A stretch of DNA of 64,000 nucleotides from Myxococcales bacterium (lineage in GTDB: Bacteria; Myxococcota_A; Polyangia; Haliangiales; Haliangiaceae), in NCBI GenBank assembly GCA_016717005.1, contig JADJUF010000037.1:744001-808000 (forward strand). Reading direction: 5' to 3'. Positions 1-9,324 of this stretch are shown here, in pieces (within the stretch, counting starts at the first letter, position 1; every line of letters starts with the position of its first letter). Made by a program: the position numbers and the translations under genes. The notes beneath the pieces are model-generated. The model ran no database searches, was not told the DNA's origin, and was given only the letters and a program-made list of their open reading frames with translations.

Positions 1-1962
1 GTCCAGATCGTGGTGACGTTCTTCGACATCTCCGAGCGCAAGCGGAGCGCGGAGCTGCTGCAGCAGCGCGACGCGCTCCACGCCTCGGTGCTCAGCGCCA
101 TGCGCGAGGGCCTGGTCGTGCGGGACGTCGACGACAAGGTCCTCCTCGCCAACCAGCACGCCGCCGACATGCTCGGGCTGCCCCTCGACCAGCTCATCGG
201 GACGCGCGCGGTCGATCCCCGCTGGCGCGCGCAGCACGAGGACGGCACGCTCCTCCCGACCGATGAGCTCCCCTCGATCGTCACCAGCCGCACCGGGCGG
301 CCGGTCGACAACTTCATCATGAGCGTCGACGTCGGGGACCCGCAGCGCCGGCTCCTCTCGATCAACTCGCGCGAGGTGCTCGACTCGGCGGACCGCCGGA
401 CCAGCGTGGTGACGACGTTCCACGACATCACCGAGCAGCGGCGCGCGGCGCAGGCGCTGACCGAGCTCGCGACCGTGGTCGAGCAGGCGTCGGACACCAT
501 CCTGATCACCGACCTGCGCGGCGCGATCGTCTACGCCAATCCGGCGTTCGAGCGCTCGACGGGCTACACGCGCGCCGAGGCGCTCGGCCAGAACCCGCGC
601 CTGCTCAAGAGCGGTCAGCAGGACGCGGCGTTCTATCGCGCGATGTGGGCGGTGCTGAAGCGCGGTGAGGTCTGGTCCGGCAGCCTCGTCAACCGGCGCA
701 AGGACGGGACGCTGTACGAGGAGGAGGCCACGATCTCGCCGGTGCGCGATCCGCGCGGGACCGTCATCAACTACGCCGCCGTCAAGCGCGACGTGACGCG
801 CGAGCGGCAGCTCGAGCGGCAGTTCCTCCAGGCGCAGAAGCTGGAGAGCATCGGCCAGCTCGCCGGGGGCGTGGCCCACGACTTCAACAACATCCTCGCC
901 GTGATCATCATGGAGAGCGAGCTGGCCGCGCTGGACGACCAGGCGCCGGCGCCGCTCCAGGAGTCGATGCGCGAGATCCTGGCGGCCGCCCAGCGCGGGG
1001 CCAAGATCACCCGGCAGCTGCTGCTGTTCAGCCGCAAGGAGGTGATGCAGCCGACGCGCATCGACCTCAACGAGATCTTGCTCAACGTGGCCAAGATGCT
1101 CCAGCGGCTCCTCCGGGAGGACGTGCACCTCGAGCTGCACCTCCACTCCGGGCCGCTGATCACGCGCGCCGACGCGGGGATGCTCGAGCAGGTGATGATG
1201 AACCTGGTCGTCAACGCCCGGGACGCGATGCCCCAGGGCGGGCGGATCGTCGTCGAGACCGGCGCGCGCAAGGTCGACGCCGGTGAGCTCCAGGACAGCC
1301 CCGAGGTCGCGGCGGGCCGCTACGTGTGGCTGAGCGTGAACGACACGGGCGTTGGCATCGCACCGGAGATCATCCCGCGCATCTTCGAGCCGTTCTTCAC
1401 CACCAAGGAGGTGGGCCACGGCACCGGCCTGGGCCTCGCCAGCGTCTTCGGCATCGTCAAGCAGCACCACGGCTGGCTCGAGGTCGAGAGCGTCGTCGGA
1501 CGCGGCACGAAGATGAGCGCCTTCCTCCCCGTCCACGAGGCGTACGCGGCGGAGCCCGTCGAGGCGGCGCCGCGGCCCAGCGCGCGCGGCGGCACCGAGA
1601 CCGTCCTCGTGGTCGAGGACGACGCGGCCCTGCGCCGGTTGATGCGCAGGGCGCTCGAGGCCGGCGGCTACCGCGTGCTCGACGCCGCGGACGGCGTGGC
1701 CGCGCGGGCGGTCTGGCACGCGCACCAGGCGCAGATCGCGCTGGTGATCACCGACCTCGCGATGCCCGGCGGCGTGGGCGGGCGGGAGCTGGCCGCGGGC
1801 CTGCAGCGCGACCAGCCCGGGCTCAAGGTCATCTTCACCTCGGGCTACAGCGAACGGATCGCCGGCGTGGAGCTCCTGCTCGACGCGGGCCAGGCCTTCG
1901 TGCAGAAGCCCTTCGCCACCGACCAGCTGCTCGCGCTGGCGCGGACGCTGCTCGACCCGTGA
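1..1962 (+). CDS. PAS-domain hybrid histidine kinase, 5' end missing
   Basis: Sensor kinase whose frame is already open at base 1, so its N-terminus lies outside the window; the first residues (VVTFFDIS) are the tail of a PAS unit. Counting residues from the GTG at base 10: PAS about 20-140, PAS about 150-265, dimerisation helix with the phospho-acceptor His near 290 (GGVAHDFNNILA), HATPase_c with N box NLVVNARD near 398, DTGVGI near 446 and GTGLGLAS near 471, then a receiver domain with acidic pocket VVEDD near 535, phospho-Asp near 581 (VITDLAMP) and Lys 633. A C-terminal receiver makes it a hybrid kinase that autophosphorylates and passes phosphate to its own Asp; the final partner is not visible here. 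No membrane segment is seen in the visible part. Confidence 0.93.
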   Translation, partial: VQIVVTFFDISERKRSAELLQQRDALHASVLSAMREGLVVRDVDDKVLLANQHAADMLGLPLDQLIGTRAVDPRWRAQHEDGTLLPTDELPSIVTSRTGRPVDNFIMSVDVGDPQRRLLSINSREVLDSADRRTSVVTTFHDITEQRRAAQALTELATVVEQASDTILITDLRGAIVYANPAFERSTGYTRAEALGQNPRLLKSGQQDAAFYRAMWAVLKRGEVWSGSLVNRRKDGTLYEEEATISPVRDPRGTVINYAAVKRDVTRERQLERQFLQAQKLESIGQLAGGVAHDFNNILAVIIMESELAALDDQAPAPLQESMREILAAAQRGAKITRQLLLFSRKEVMQPTRIDLNEILLNVAKMLQRLLREDVHLELHLHSGPLITRADAGMLEQVMMNLVVNARDAMPQGGRIVVETGARKVDAGELQDSPEVAAGRYVWLSVNDTGVGIAPEIIPRIFEPFFTTKEVGHGTGLGLASVFGIVKQHHGWLEVESVVGRGTKMSAFLPVHEAYAAEPVEAAPRPSARGGTETVLVVEDDAALRRLMRRALEAGGYRVLDAADGVAARAVWHAHQAQIALVITDLAMPGGVGGRELAAGLQRDQPGLKVIFTSGYSERIAGVELLLDAGQAFVQKPFATDQLLALARTLLDP

Positions 1963-2005
1963 CGGCGGCGGCGCCCGAACCCGGTGGGGCACGCGCGCCC
2001 GCGGC

Positions 2006-3214
2006 TCACGGCACCGGCACGCCGAGCGCGTAGCGGATCATCGGCGCGAGCACGAGGTCGCCATTGGCGTCGCGGGCCATCGCGGCGTCGATCGCCATCG
2101 AGATGTGGAAGTCGTTGGGGTCGGAGTTCGGCGCGGCGTCGGTCGAGAACACGTGGGCGCACTGGAGGTCGGCGTAGGCGGCGGGGTACGGACCGAGGCC
2201 GTCGACGCGCACGGCGTCGGCCTTGGCGCCCATGCCGAACGCCTCGAAGGTCTCGCGGCTGTAGTTCCAGGCGCCCTCGCGCTCGTGGATCGCGCCGAAC
2301 TGGCGGCCGCCGGGCGTCAGGCGCGGCCGCAGCGACGCCGGCGCCGGCACCATCAGCTCGTCCTCGTTGGTCGGATCGAACAGGCCGTCGCCGTCGACGT
2401 CGCAGTCGCGGTCGGGATCGGCGGAGGTCAGCGGGCACAGCACCGAGTCGCCGGCCTTGGACATGTACAGCGCGCGCGCGACCAGGTGATCGCCGGCGAG
2501 GACCCCGGCGTGGCCGCCGCCCTGGGACCAGCCGCCGATCGCCCACCGGTCCCAGGCCAGGCCGTCGCCGGCGGCGTTGAGGAACTGGCGCACGCCGACG
2601 CTGGGGAAGTTCGCGTCGAGGTACTGCACCAGCCGGATCACGCGGTGCTCGATCGAGTCGGGGCGCGGCACGTCGATGCACGGCGTGTCGGACACGTCGC
2701 GGCCGTAGATGAGCTCGCGCCGCACCTGATCGCCGCACTCCAGGTTCATGCGGCTGTTGCACGCGGGCACCGTCGCGCTGCTGCACAGCTGCGCGACCTG
2801 GGTCTCGTTGTCGTACGCGAGCGAGATGCCGACGTAGCCGGCGGACGCGGCGATCGTCAGGATGTTGGTGAACTGGTGCGGCTCGGCGCCCGAGCCGGCC
2901 AGCCACAGGAACACCTTGTCGGGGCGCGGCTGCCCCGCGCCGGGCACGACCAGGTAGTGGCGCTTGAGCGTGCCCTGGAGCGTGTCGTTGATGACCTCGC
3001 CGCCCTGCGCGGTGAGGCTCGGCAGCACCGTCTGCTCGACGATCGGCATCGGCACGTACGCGGGGATGCCCGACACGTCGCAGGTCGGGGCCGGTGCGTC
3101 GACCGGTGCGTCGACCGCGGCGTCGGGGTTGGTGGCGTCGACGGCCGGGACCGGATCGACGCCGCCACAGGCGAGCACGGCGAGGGCGAGGGCGGCGGGG
3201 AGGACGGTGCGCAT
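2006..3214 (-). CDS. Secreted lipoprotein, alpha/beta-hydrolase (BPSS1187-like)
   Basis: 402 aa. Starts MRTVLPAALALAVLACGG: a short signal peptide with lipobox LACG, so it should be lipid-anchored outside the inner membrane. A nucleophile elbow GGWSQGGGHAG lies near residue 228, preceded by the stretch VFLWLAGSGAEPHQF typical of the hydrolase oxyanion region; several Cys pairs suggest disulfides. The pattern recalls BPSS1187-type hydrolases; the substrate is unknown. I chose the ATG at 3214 over an in-frame TTG at 3226 because it begins the signal peptide directly. No clear Shine-Dalgarno or TANNNT element precedes it. Confidence 0.85.
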   Translation of the reverse strand: MRTVLPAALALAVLACGGVDPVPAVDATNPDAAVDAPVDAPAPTCDVSGIPAYVPMPIVEQTVLPSLTAQGGEVINDTLQGTLKRHYLVVPGAGQPRPDKVFLWLAGSGAEPHQFTNILTIAASAGYVGISLAYDNETQVAQLCSSATVPACNSRMNLECGDQVRRELIYGRDVSDTPCIDVPRPDSIEHRVIRLVQYLDANFPSVGVRQFLNAAGDGLAWDRWAIGGWSQGGGHAGVLAGDHLVARALYMSKAGDSVLCPLTSADPDRDCDVDGDGLFDPTNEDELMVPAPASLRPRLTPGGRQFGAIHEREGAWNYSRETFEAFGMGAKADAVRVDGLGPYPAAYADLQCAHVFSTDAAPNSDPNDFHISMAIDAAMARDANGDLVLAPMIRYALGVPVP

Positions 3215-3406
3215 GGGTCTGCTCAAAGCAAGCCGTTCGCCAACGCCAAGGCCCCGACATCGCTGGGTGTCGAGACCTGGACGTCCCGGTGATGGGTCGG
3301 CCGGATGGATCTGCAGGTCCCGCTCCGTGGGCGGCCGCGGACCACGGACCGCGGTGTGGTCGACGGGGCAGTCGGCCGGCGTCAGCGGGCGCGCACCAGC
3401 CGCCCG

Positions 3407-3895
3407 TCAGCGAGCCAGCGCGAGGTCGGCGTCCTCGAGGATCGCGCGGTGGCCGTCGAGCTCGACCCAGAACTGCGCCGCCACGTCCGCCAGGCGCTCG
3501 GGGGCCTGGGCCGCGACCACCGCGAACAGATCCTGCTCCTCGGCGAGGTGGTGGTGCTCGGCCAGGTGGTGCAGCGGCACCGCGGCGTCGAGCGCGGCCA
3601 GGGCCGCGGTGCGCCAGCCCGGGGCGCCGACGACCACCGCGCCGCACGCGGCGGCCAGGCGATCGATCGCCTCGAACAGCTTGCGATGCTGGCCGAGGTA
3701 CAGCTCGGCCGGCCAGCGGGCGCGCGCGTCGAGCAGCGGCACCAGCGCGGCCTCCTCGGCCGCTGCGTGGGCCTCGGTCAGCGCGCGGTAGCTGGTCAGC
3801 ACCGCTGCCGCGCGGGCGCCGTCGCCGATGAGCAAGAGCTCGCGGACCCGCGCGAACACCTCATCGAGCGCGCGGTGCACCGCGACCAGCGGCAT
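3407..3895 (-). CDS. Hemerythrin-like HHE-domain protein
   Basis: 162 aa, all-helical, with His/Glu-rich helices (YRALTEAHAAAEEAAL, LGQHRKLFEAID, LHHLAEHHHLAEEQDLF) matching the HHE cation-binding family, which binds a di-iron centre or iron. Cytosolic, no signal peptide. The ATG at 3895 sits only 2 nt after the stop of the upstream Sel1 gene, so the two are almost certainly co-transcribed. What it senses or binds here is not evident. Confidence 0.8.
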   Translation of the reverse strand: MPLVAVHRALDEVFARVRELLLIGDGARAAAVLTSYRALTEAHAAAEEAALVPLLDARARWPAELYLGQHRKLFEAIDRLAAACGAVVVGAPGWRTAALAALDAAVPLHHLAEHHHLAEEQDLFAVVAAQAPERLADVAAQFWVELDGHRAILEDADLALAR

Positions 3896-3897
3896 CG

Positions 3898-5403
3898 CTA
3901 CTGCAGCTCCTTGCACGACGGCGCGTCCTTGCACGACGGCGCGTCGCCGCCCGCGCACGCCTGCACGAACCGCGCGTGCGAGCGATCGCGGTCGCGCGCC
4001 ACGCCCTCGCCGCGGAAGTACTGGATCGCGGCGTTGCGGCACGCGACCGGATCGCCGAGGTCGCAGCCGCGCTCGAACAGCGCCAGCGCGGCGACCAGAT
4101 CCTTGGGCAGCGCCTTGCCCTGGTACGCCGCCATGCCGAGATCGACGCACACCCCGCGGGCGCCGAGCTCGCAGCCGCGCTGATACAGGTCGCGCTGCGC
4201 GGGCAGCCCGCCGCGCCGTCGCGCCAGGTTCGCGCAGCCGTACCCGGCACCCAGGTCGCACGCCTGGGCGTAGCGCTGGTCGGCCTTGGCCAGATCGACC
4301 GGCTCGCCGTCGCCGCGCTCGGCCATGCCGCCGAGCTTGTTGCAGCCCTCGCCGTAGGTCAGCGTGCACGCGCGCTCGAAGTAGCCGCGGGCGCGCACGC
4401 CGTCCTTGGTCACGCCGGTGCCGGCGGCGTAGAGGTCGCCGAGCTCGCCGCAGGCCTGGCCGTGCTCGAGCTCGCACGCGCGGTCGAGCATCGTCAGCGC
4501 GCGGGCCGCGTCGACGGCCACGCCGCGGCCGGCGTCGAGCATGACCGCGGCGTTGCGACAGCCGCGGGCGTCCTTGGCCTCGCACGTCTGCGCGTACAGC
4601 GCGAACGCGCGGGCGTCGTCGCGCGCGATGCCCGCGCCGCGGTCGAACAGGAGCGCGAGCTCGTAGCAGCTCGGGTTGTAGCCCTGCTCGCACGCGCGCC
4701 GGAACATGCCGGCGGCCCCGACCAGGTCCTGCGCGACGCCGAGGCCCGCGGCGCGGAGGCCGCCGAGCAGGTGGCAGCCCTGGCGCTCGCCCAGATCGCA
4801 GGCCTGGGCGTAGAGCGTCCCGGCCTTGACCGGGTTGGCGTCGACGCCGTCGCCGTGCTGGTACAGCACGCCGAGGGCCTTGCAGGCGGGGCCGTGCTTG
4901 AGCTCGCACCCGGCGGTGAAGCGCGCGCGCGCGTCGCTCCAGTCGGCGCGATCGACCGCGGCCAGGCCGAGCTGAGCGCACGCGGCGCCGTCGCCGGCCG
5001 CGCAGCCCGCGACCGGATCGGGCGGCGGCGGCGGCGGGGTCGGCACCGTGACCGCGGCGCGCGCGCCCACCGACGGGCCGCCGATCGTGCCGACGCCGCG
5101 CAGCACCTGGACCACGCCGAGGCCGAGCACGCCGACGGCGATCGCCACCGCCAGCCCACGCTGCCGGCGCGCCAGCCGCCGCACCCGCGCGAGCGCCAGC
5201 AGCCCGACCGCGAGCGCCAGCGCGCCGCCGCCGAGCGCCACCCAGTCGCGGAAGTGGACCGCGACGACGACGCCGTCGACGGTGCGGGTCTCGGCCCGGG
5301 CGAGCCGGAACAGGAACGGCGCCAGCCCCGCGGCCAGGCCGACGTACTCGAGCGCGCCGGGCACCGGCCGGGTCAGGCCTCCATCGTCTGCGGCTACATC
5401 CAC
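3898..5403 (-). CDS. Membrane-anchored Sel1-repeat protein
   Basis: 501 aa from a GTG start. Residues 1-110 hold two to three hydrophobic segments, then a Pro-rich linker (TPPPPPPDP), then about ten Sel1-type repeats (GCELKHGPACKALGVLYQHG and the like), each with paired Cys, giving an alpha/alpha solenoid for protein-protein contact. Cys-rich Sel1 repeats suggest a periplasmic location. The GTG is supported by TAGTAT exactly 6 nt upstream. The 3' end carries an 18-bp tandem duplication encoding DAPSCK twice. It is co-transcribed with the hemerythrin gene and diverges from a Ser/Thr kinase across only 30 bp. Confidence 0.85.
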   Translation of the reverse strand: MDVAADDGGLTRPVPGALEYVGLAAGLAPFLFRLARAETRTVDGVVVAVHFRDWVALGGGALALAVGLLALARVRRLARRQRGLAVAIAVGVLGLGVVQVLRGVGTIGGPSVGARAAVTVPTPPPPPPDPVAGCAAGDGAACAQLGLAAVDRADWSDARARFTAGCELKHGPACKALGVLYQHGDGVDANPVKAGTLYAQACDLGERQGCHLLGGLRAAGLGVAQDLVGAAGMFRRACEQGYNPSCYELALLFDRGAGIARDDARAFALYAQTCEAKDARGCRNAAVMLDAGRGVAVDAARALTMLDRACELEHGQACGELGDLYAAGTGVTKDGVRARGYFERACTLTYGEGCNKLGGMAERGDGEPVDLAKADQRYAQACDLGAGYGCANLARRRGGLPAQRDLYQRGCELGARGVCVDLGMAAYQGKALPKDLVAALALFERGCDLGDPVACRNAAIQYFRGEGVARDRDRSHARFVQACAGGDAPSCKDAPSCKELQ

Positions 5404-5433
5404 GGCGGGATACTATCGTGTCCGTCGCGCGCC
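5404..5433. promoter_or_regulatory. 30-bp divergent promoter with overlapping -10 elements
   Basis: Leftward element TAGTAT (bottom strand of 5410-5415) lies 6 nt from the GTG of the Sel1 gene. Rightward element TATCGT (5414-5419) lies 14 nt from the kinase ATG. The two share bases 5414-5415, so the polymerases should exclude each other. Confidence 0.5.
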
Positions 5434-8073
5434 ATGGCCGATCCGCTCGCCCCGACTGTGCCCGAGACGCCGCGCCGCGATGACGCGCGCGCCGACGGCG
5501 CGGCCGCGACCCCGCGCGCCGACGGCGCGGCCGCGACCCAGCGGGCTGGCGACCTCGCGGCCGCGGCCCCGACCGAGCGGGCCGACCACGCCCGCGCGCA
5601 GGCGACGCCCAGCACCGTCGGCCATGGCCACCCGGTGCGCGCGGCGCCGATGGCCGATCCGCTCGAGCGCGCGCTGGCCAAGGCCAAGGCGGCGGCGGCG
5701 CTGTTCGGCGACGTGGCGGCCGTGCAGGTCGGTCGGTACCGGCTGATCGAGCGCGCCGGCGCCGGCGGCATGGGCGTGGTCTGGTCGGCGTGGGACCCCG
5801 ATCTCAACCGCGGCGTCGCGCTCAAGCTGGCGTCGGCCGGCGACGACGACGCCCGCGCCCGGGCCCGCGACGAGGGTCGGGCGCTGGCCCGGCTGTCGCA
5901 CCCGAACGTCGTGCCGATCTACGACGTGTTCGAGGCGCGCGAGGGCGTGTTCCTGGTGATGGAGCTGGTCAAGGGCAAGACCCTGCGCACGGTCGCCACC
6001 GACGGCGCCAGCGTGCCCGAGCTGGTGCGCGCCTACCGGCAGTGCGGCGACGGCCTCGCCGCCGCGCACCGGGCCGGCCTGGTCCACCGCGACTTCAAGC
6101 CCGACAACGCGATCCTCGGCGCCGACGGGCGCGTGCGCGTGCTCGACTTCGGCCTGGCGCGCGAGGCCACCGACGAGCTGGGCGAGATCGCCGGCACGCC
6201 CCGGTACATGGCGCCGGAGCAGCGCAGCGGCCTGGCGCTGACCGCCGCGGTCGATCAGTACGCGCTGGGCGTGGCGCTGCGCGAGGCGGTGGCCGCGCGT
6301 GGGCCGGTGCCACGCTGGCTCGAGCCGATCCTCACCCGCGCGACCGCGGCGACGGCCGACGCGCGCTTCCCGTCGATGGACGCGCTGCTCGCGGCGCTCG
6401 CGCTCGATCCGGCGACGCGCTGGCGCCGGCGCGCGCTCTACGGCGGCGGCGTGGTCGCGCTCGGCGCGGTGGCCGCGGCGTTCACGCTCGGTCGCGCCAA
6501 CCAGGCGCCCGAGCCGTGCCAGGGCAGCGCCGGCGCGATCGCCGCGAGCTGGGGCGGCGCCCGGCGCACCGCCGCCAACAGCCACCTGGCCGCGCTGACC
6601 GGCGGCTACACCCGCGAGTCGGTGCCGCGCATCATCGGCGCGCTCGATCGCTACGCCAGCGACTGGGCGTCGATCCACCGCGCGTCGTGTCAGGCCCACC
6701 AGCGGCGCGAGCTGTCCGAGCCCGCCTACGATCGCCGCACCGCCTGCCTGGCCCGGCGCAAGACCGCGCTGGCCACGCTCGGCGAGCTGGCCGGGCGCGC
6801 CGCCATCGACGCGCTGCCCGGCCTGGTGATCGCCGTCGGCGGCCTGCCCGAGCTGGCCACCTGCGAGGACGACGACGCGCTGGCGTCGCCGGTCGCGCCG
6901 CCGACGCCGGCCCAGGCCGACGAGGCCGACGCGATCGCCGATCTGATCGCGCGGGTCGACGTCGAGCGCGACGCCGCCGACACCGACGCCGCGACCCGCG
7001 ACGCCGACGCGGCGGTCGCGCGGGCCGAGGCCCTGGGGTACGTGCCGCTGGTGGCCCGAGCGCTGCTGGCGAGCGGCCGGATCACGCTCGCGCAATCACG
7101 CGACGACCGCGGCGGGGCCCGCTTCACCGAGGCCACGCGGCTCGCGCTCGAGGTCGGCGACGAGCCGCTCGCGATCGAGGCGTACGCACGGGCGGCGTAT
7201 GCGATCGCGACGACGGCCGGGCCCGCGCGCGCGACCGATGGGCTGCCGCTGATCGAAGCCATCACCCGCCGTCTCGACGATCGCGCGGCGTTTCCGCGGG
7301 CGCTCTTGCACCACAACGTCGGCACCGTCGAGCTGGCCCGCGGAGACCGCGCCGCGGCCCGGGCCGCGTTCGAGCGCGCGCGCGCCGACTCGGCCGGCCT
7401 GACCGGCAGCGCGGCGATCGAGATGAGCGTGGGTCTGATGAGCCTGTTGGTCATCACCGACGACGAGGCCGCGCAGGCGCAGCTCGGGCGCGCCCTGGTC
7501 GAGACCCGCAGCCGCCTGCTCGGTGCCAACCATCCATCGACCCTCGACGCGCGCGCGGTGGTCGGCGAGCTGATCGCCGACCCCGACGCTGCCTGGACGG
7601 CGCTGGCGCCGGTCTGCGACGCCCTGGTAGCGCTCCACCCCCACCTGGGCGGATCGATCGGCGAGTGTGACCACGAGCTCTTGATCATCGCCGCCGGGCG
7701 CTTCGACGTCGCCGCGGTCAACCGGCTCGCGCGCCAGGTCGAGGCCGCCAGCGCCCACGGCGCGGACGATCAACACGTTGCGACCGCCCGCGCCTACGCG
7801 CTCGCCGGTGACGGCCCCGACGCGCGGGGACTCGCCGCGTTCGTCGCAGCGCGACCGGAGATCACGCCGACCTCGCCCTGGTGGATCGTGCTCTACGCCG
7901 CCGACCTGGATCTCGGCGGCGCCTTCGCGGCGCTGCGCGCGGACCAACCCGAGCGCGCGCGCCGCCTGATCGACGCAGCGTCGGCGCTGCTCGATCGGCT
8001 GACGGCGAGCGCGCCGCGGCCCATCATCGCGCGCCGACGCTGGGCCCTGGCAGCCCTGCGCGCGCGGACCTGA
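5434..8073 (+). CDS. Hanks-type Ser/Thr protein kinase with helical C-terminal region
   Basis: 879 aa. After about 95 low-complexity Ala/Arg/Asp residues (including a 9-residue tandem repeat, RADGAAATP/Q) comes a kinase domain: glycine loop GAGGMG near 106, catalytic Lys 131 (VALKLA), HRDFKPDN with catalytic Asp 220, DFG at 238 and APE-like MAPEQR. One TM helix follows near 331-350 (ALYGGGVVALGAVAAAFTLG), then about 500 residues of helical, TPR-like sequence outside the membrane. This is the usual myxobacterial layout of a sensory or scaffold kinase. HRDFKP instead of HRDLKP is tolerated. An alternative start at 5650 would remove the repetitive head. Its stop codon abuts that of the next, convergent gene with no gap. 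Confidence 0.88.
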   Translation: MADPLAPTVPETPRRDDARADGAAATPRADGAAATQRAGDLAAAAPTERADHARAQATPSTVGHGHPVRAAPMADPLERALAKAKAAAALFGDVAAVQVGRYRLIERAGAGGMGVVWSAWDPDLNRGVALKLASAGDDDARARARDEGRALARLSHPNVVPIYDVFEAREGVFLVMELVKGKTLRTVATDGASVPELVRAYRQCGDGLAAAHRAGLVHRDFKPDNAILGADGRVRVLDFGLAREATDELGEIAGTPRYMAPEQRSGLALTAAVDQYALGVALREAVAARGPVPRWLEPILTRATAATADARFPSMDALLAALALDPATRWRRRALYGGGVVALGAVAAAFTLGRANQAPEPCQGSAGAIAASWGGARRTAANSHLAALTGGYTRESVPRIIGALDRYASDWASIHRASCQAHQRRELSEPAYDRRTACLARRKTALATLGELAGRAAIDALPGLVIAVGGLPELATCEDDDALASPVAPPTPAQADEADAIADLIARVDVERDAADTDAATRDADAAVARAEALGYVPLVARALLASGRITLAQSRDDRGGARFTEATRLALEVGDEPLAIEAYARAAYAIATTAGPARATDGLPLIEAITRRLDDRAAFPRALLHHNVGTVELARGDRAAARAAFERARADSAGLTGSAAIEMSVGLMSLLVITDDEAAQAQLGRALVETRSRLLGANHPSTLDARAVVGELIADPDAAWTALAPVCDALVALHPHLGGSIGECDHELLIIAAGRFDVAAVNRLARQVEAASAHGADDQHVATARAYALAGDGPDARGLAAFVAARPEITPTSPWWIVLYAADLDLGGAFAALRADQPERARRLIDAASALLDRLTASAPRPIIARRRWALAALRART

Positions 8074-9111
8074 TCACGGGATCGCAGCGCTCTGGGTCAG
8101 CAGGTACGCGCCGGTGCCCGCGGGGCCGGGGAACCCGGCGACCGACGAGCACGTCGGCAGCGCGCACGTCGCCCCGAGCTCCGCGTCCATGTCGTAGGCC
8201 GAGCCGTGGAGCCGGTGCGTGCTGAGACAGATCGCGCCGTCAGCCGTCCACAGCGACTCGTACGACGCGGTGCCACCACCGACGCTGCTCCCGCCCTGGT
8301 CGCTGGTCCAGCGCAGCGACGTGCCCTGCCGCGTGAACGCTTCCCCGGTGCCGCAGAAGTCGCCAGTGTACATCTTGAGCATCGCCTGCCGCTGCGGCAC
8401 GGTCGACTGGAAGCCCGCCACCGTCCCGGCGGTGGTGTGACGGTTCAGGTGCAGCTTGGCGAGCGCGCCACCAGCGCAGGCGATGTTGAACCAGGTCCCG
8501 GCGCCCCGGTAGCTCGCTGCGGTCACGAGCTTGGCGTCGGCGTCGTAGCGATCGCCGGTGTAGAGGATCGCCTCGTAGGGCTTGAGCCAGTACTGGCCCT
8601 CGCCGTCGAGTCGGTTCGGCGGGTTCAGGCACAGCGGGTACGGCGCAGCCATGTTCGGATAGCCAGCCCCGGTCCAGCCGAGCTCGTAGGTCTCGACCGT
8701 CGTCGCCGGGCCGCGCCAGAACTTGACCGTCTCCGAGACGTTCATGATGTGCAGCGACGCCGGGCCGCTGGGCGTCGAGAGGCGGATCGTGGACCCGATC
8801 AGCGCGGCCCCCTGCAGGCCGATCGAGCCGTTGGGGTTCAGGCCGCGCAGCCGATCGGCGGCGACGTCCACGCGATAGCTGGCCGCGCCCTTCCGCAGCG
8901 CGATGACCGAGATGCCGGCGTCGTTCGGCGTGCCGAGCTCCTCGAGCTCGTGCATGCCAAAGGGCCCGAGAATCGGGGAGTTCTCGCTGCAGCCCCACTT
9001 CGGACATGCGATCAGGTCGTGATCGGTCGAGCCGAGACGATCCTCGGTCTCGTCGACGCACGCGGCGAGGGCGAGGAGTGCGAACGGGAGTGCCAGGTGG
9101 GTTCGGGTCAT
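8074..9111 (-). CDS. ADYC-like secreted lipoprotein
   Basis: 345 aa. Signal peptide MTRTHLALPFALLALAAC with lipobox LAAC. The body has the spacing of myxobacterial ADYC-domain proteins: WFNIACAGGALAKLHLNRHT, then QRQAMLKMYTGDFCGTG, where TGDFC replaces the family's ADYC, and a Cys-rich tail. Function of the family is unknown. The ATG at 9111 is preceded by CTGGAG (Shine-Dalgarno-like). The frame extends further upstream (to 9240), but without a plausible start or signal. It lies downstream of a sigma-factor gene on the same strand, separated by 213 bp. Confidence 0.75.
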   Translation of the reverse strand: MTRTHLALPFALLALAACVDETEDRLGSTDHDLIACPKWGCSENSPILGPFGMHELEELGTPNDAGISVIALRKGAASYRVDVAADRLRGLNPNGSIGLQGAALIGSTIRLSTPSGPASLHIMNVSETVKFWRGPATTVETYELGWTGAGYPNMAAPYPLCLNPPNRLDGEGQYWLKPYEAILYTGDRYDADAKLVTAASYRGAGTWFNIACAGGALAKLHLNRHTTAGTVAGFQSTVPQRQAMLKMYTGDFCGTGEAFTRQGTSLRWTSDQGGSSVGGGTASYESLWTADGAICLSTHRLHGSAYDMDAELGATCALPTCSSVAGFPGPAGTGAYLLTQSAAIP

Positions 9112-9324
9112 GCCAGCTCCAGGGTGTGCCTGGATAGATTCTGGCCGGCCCGGTTGTGACCGAGGATCGTGTGACCGCTCACCCGAAACGGGTGTCCTGC
9201 GATTCAACCAGCTGAAGTTGAACGGAAATTCTCGAAACAAAATCGCCGACTGCGCCCGTGCACTTGCGCCGCCGCGCCAGATGTCGTCGCAGCCGCCGGG
9301 GCGATGCGAGGAAATCTCGGAGGC
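9112..9324. other. Intergenic region with two small inverted repeats
   Basis: Contains a 6-bp stem with 3-nt loop (CACCCG...CGGGTG, 9180-9194) and a TTCAAC/GTTGAA inverted repeat around 9202-9222 beside an A/T-rich patch. They may be the promoter or operator of the ADYC-like gene or a terminator of the sigma-factor gene. No coding signal seen. Confidence 0.3.

Noticed and set aside
1845..3647. 600-residue leftward Arg/Gly/Pro-rich frame
   Set aside because: Shadow frame of the hydrolase at 2006-3214; no domain and poor third-position pattern.
3976..5433. Very long rightward frame in front of the Ser/Thr kinase
   Set aside because: An antisense shadow of the Sel1 gene in GC-rich DNA; the kinase motifs begin only after 5434.
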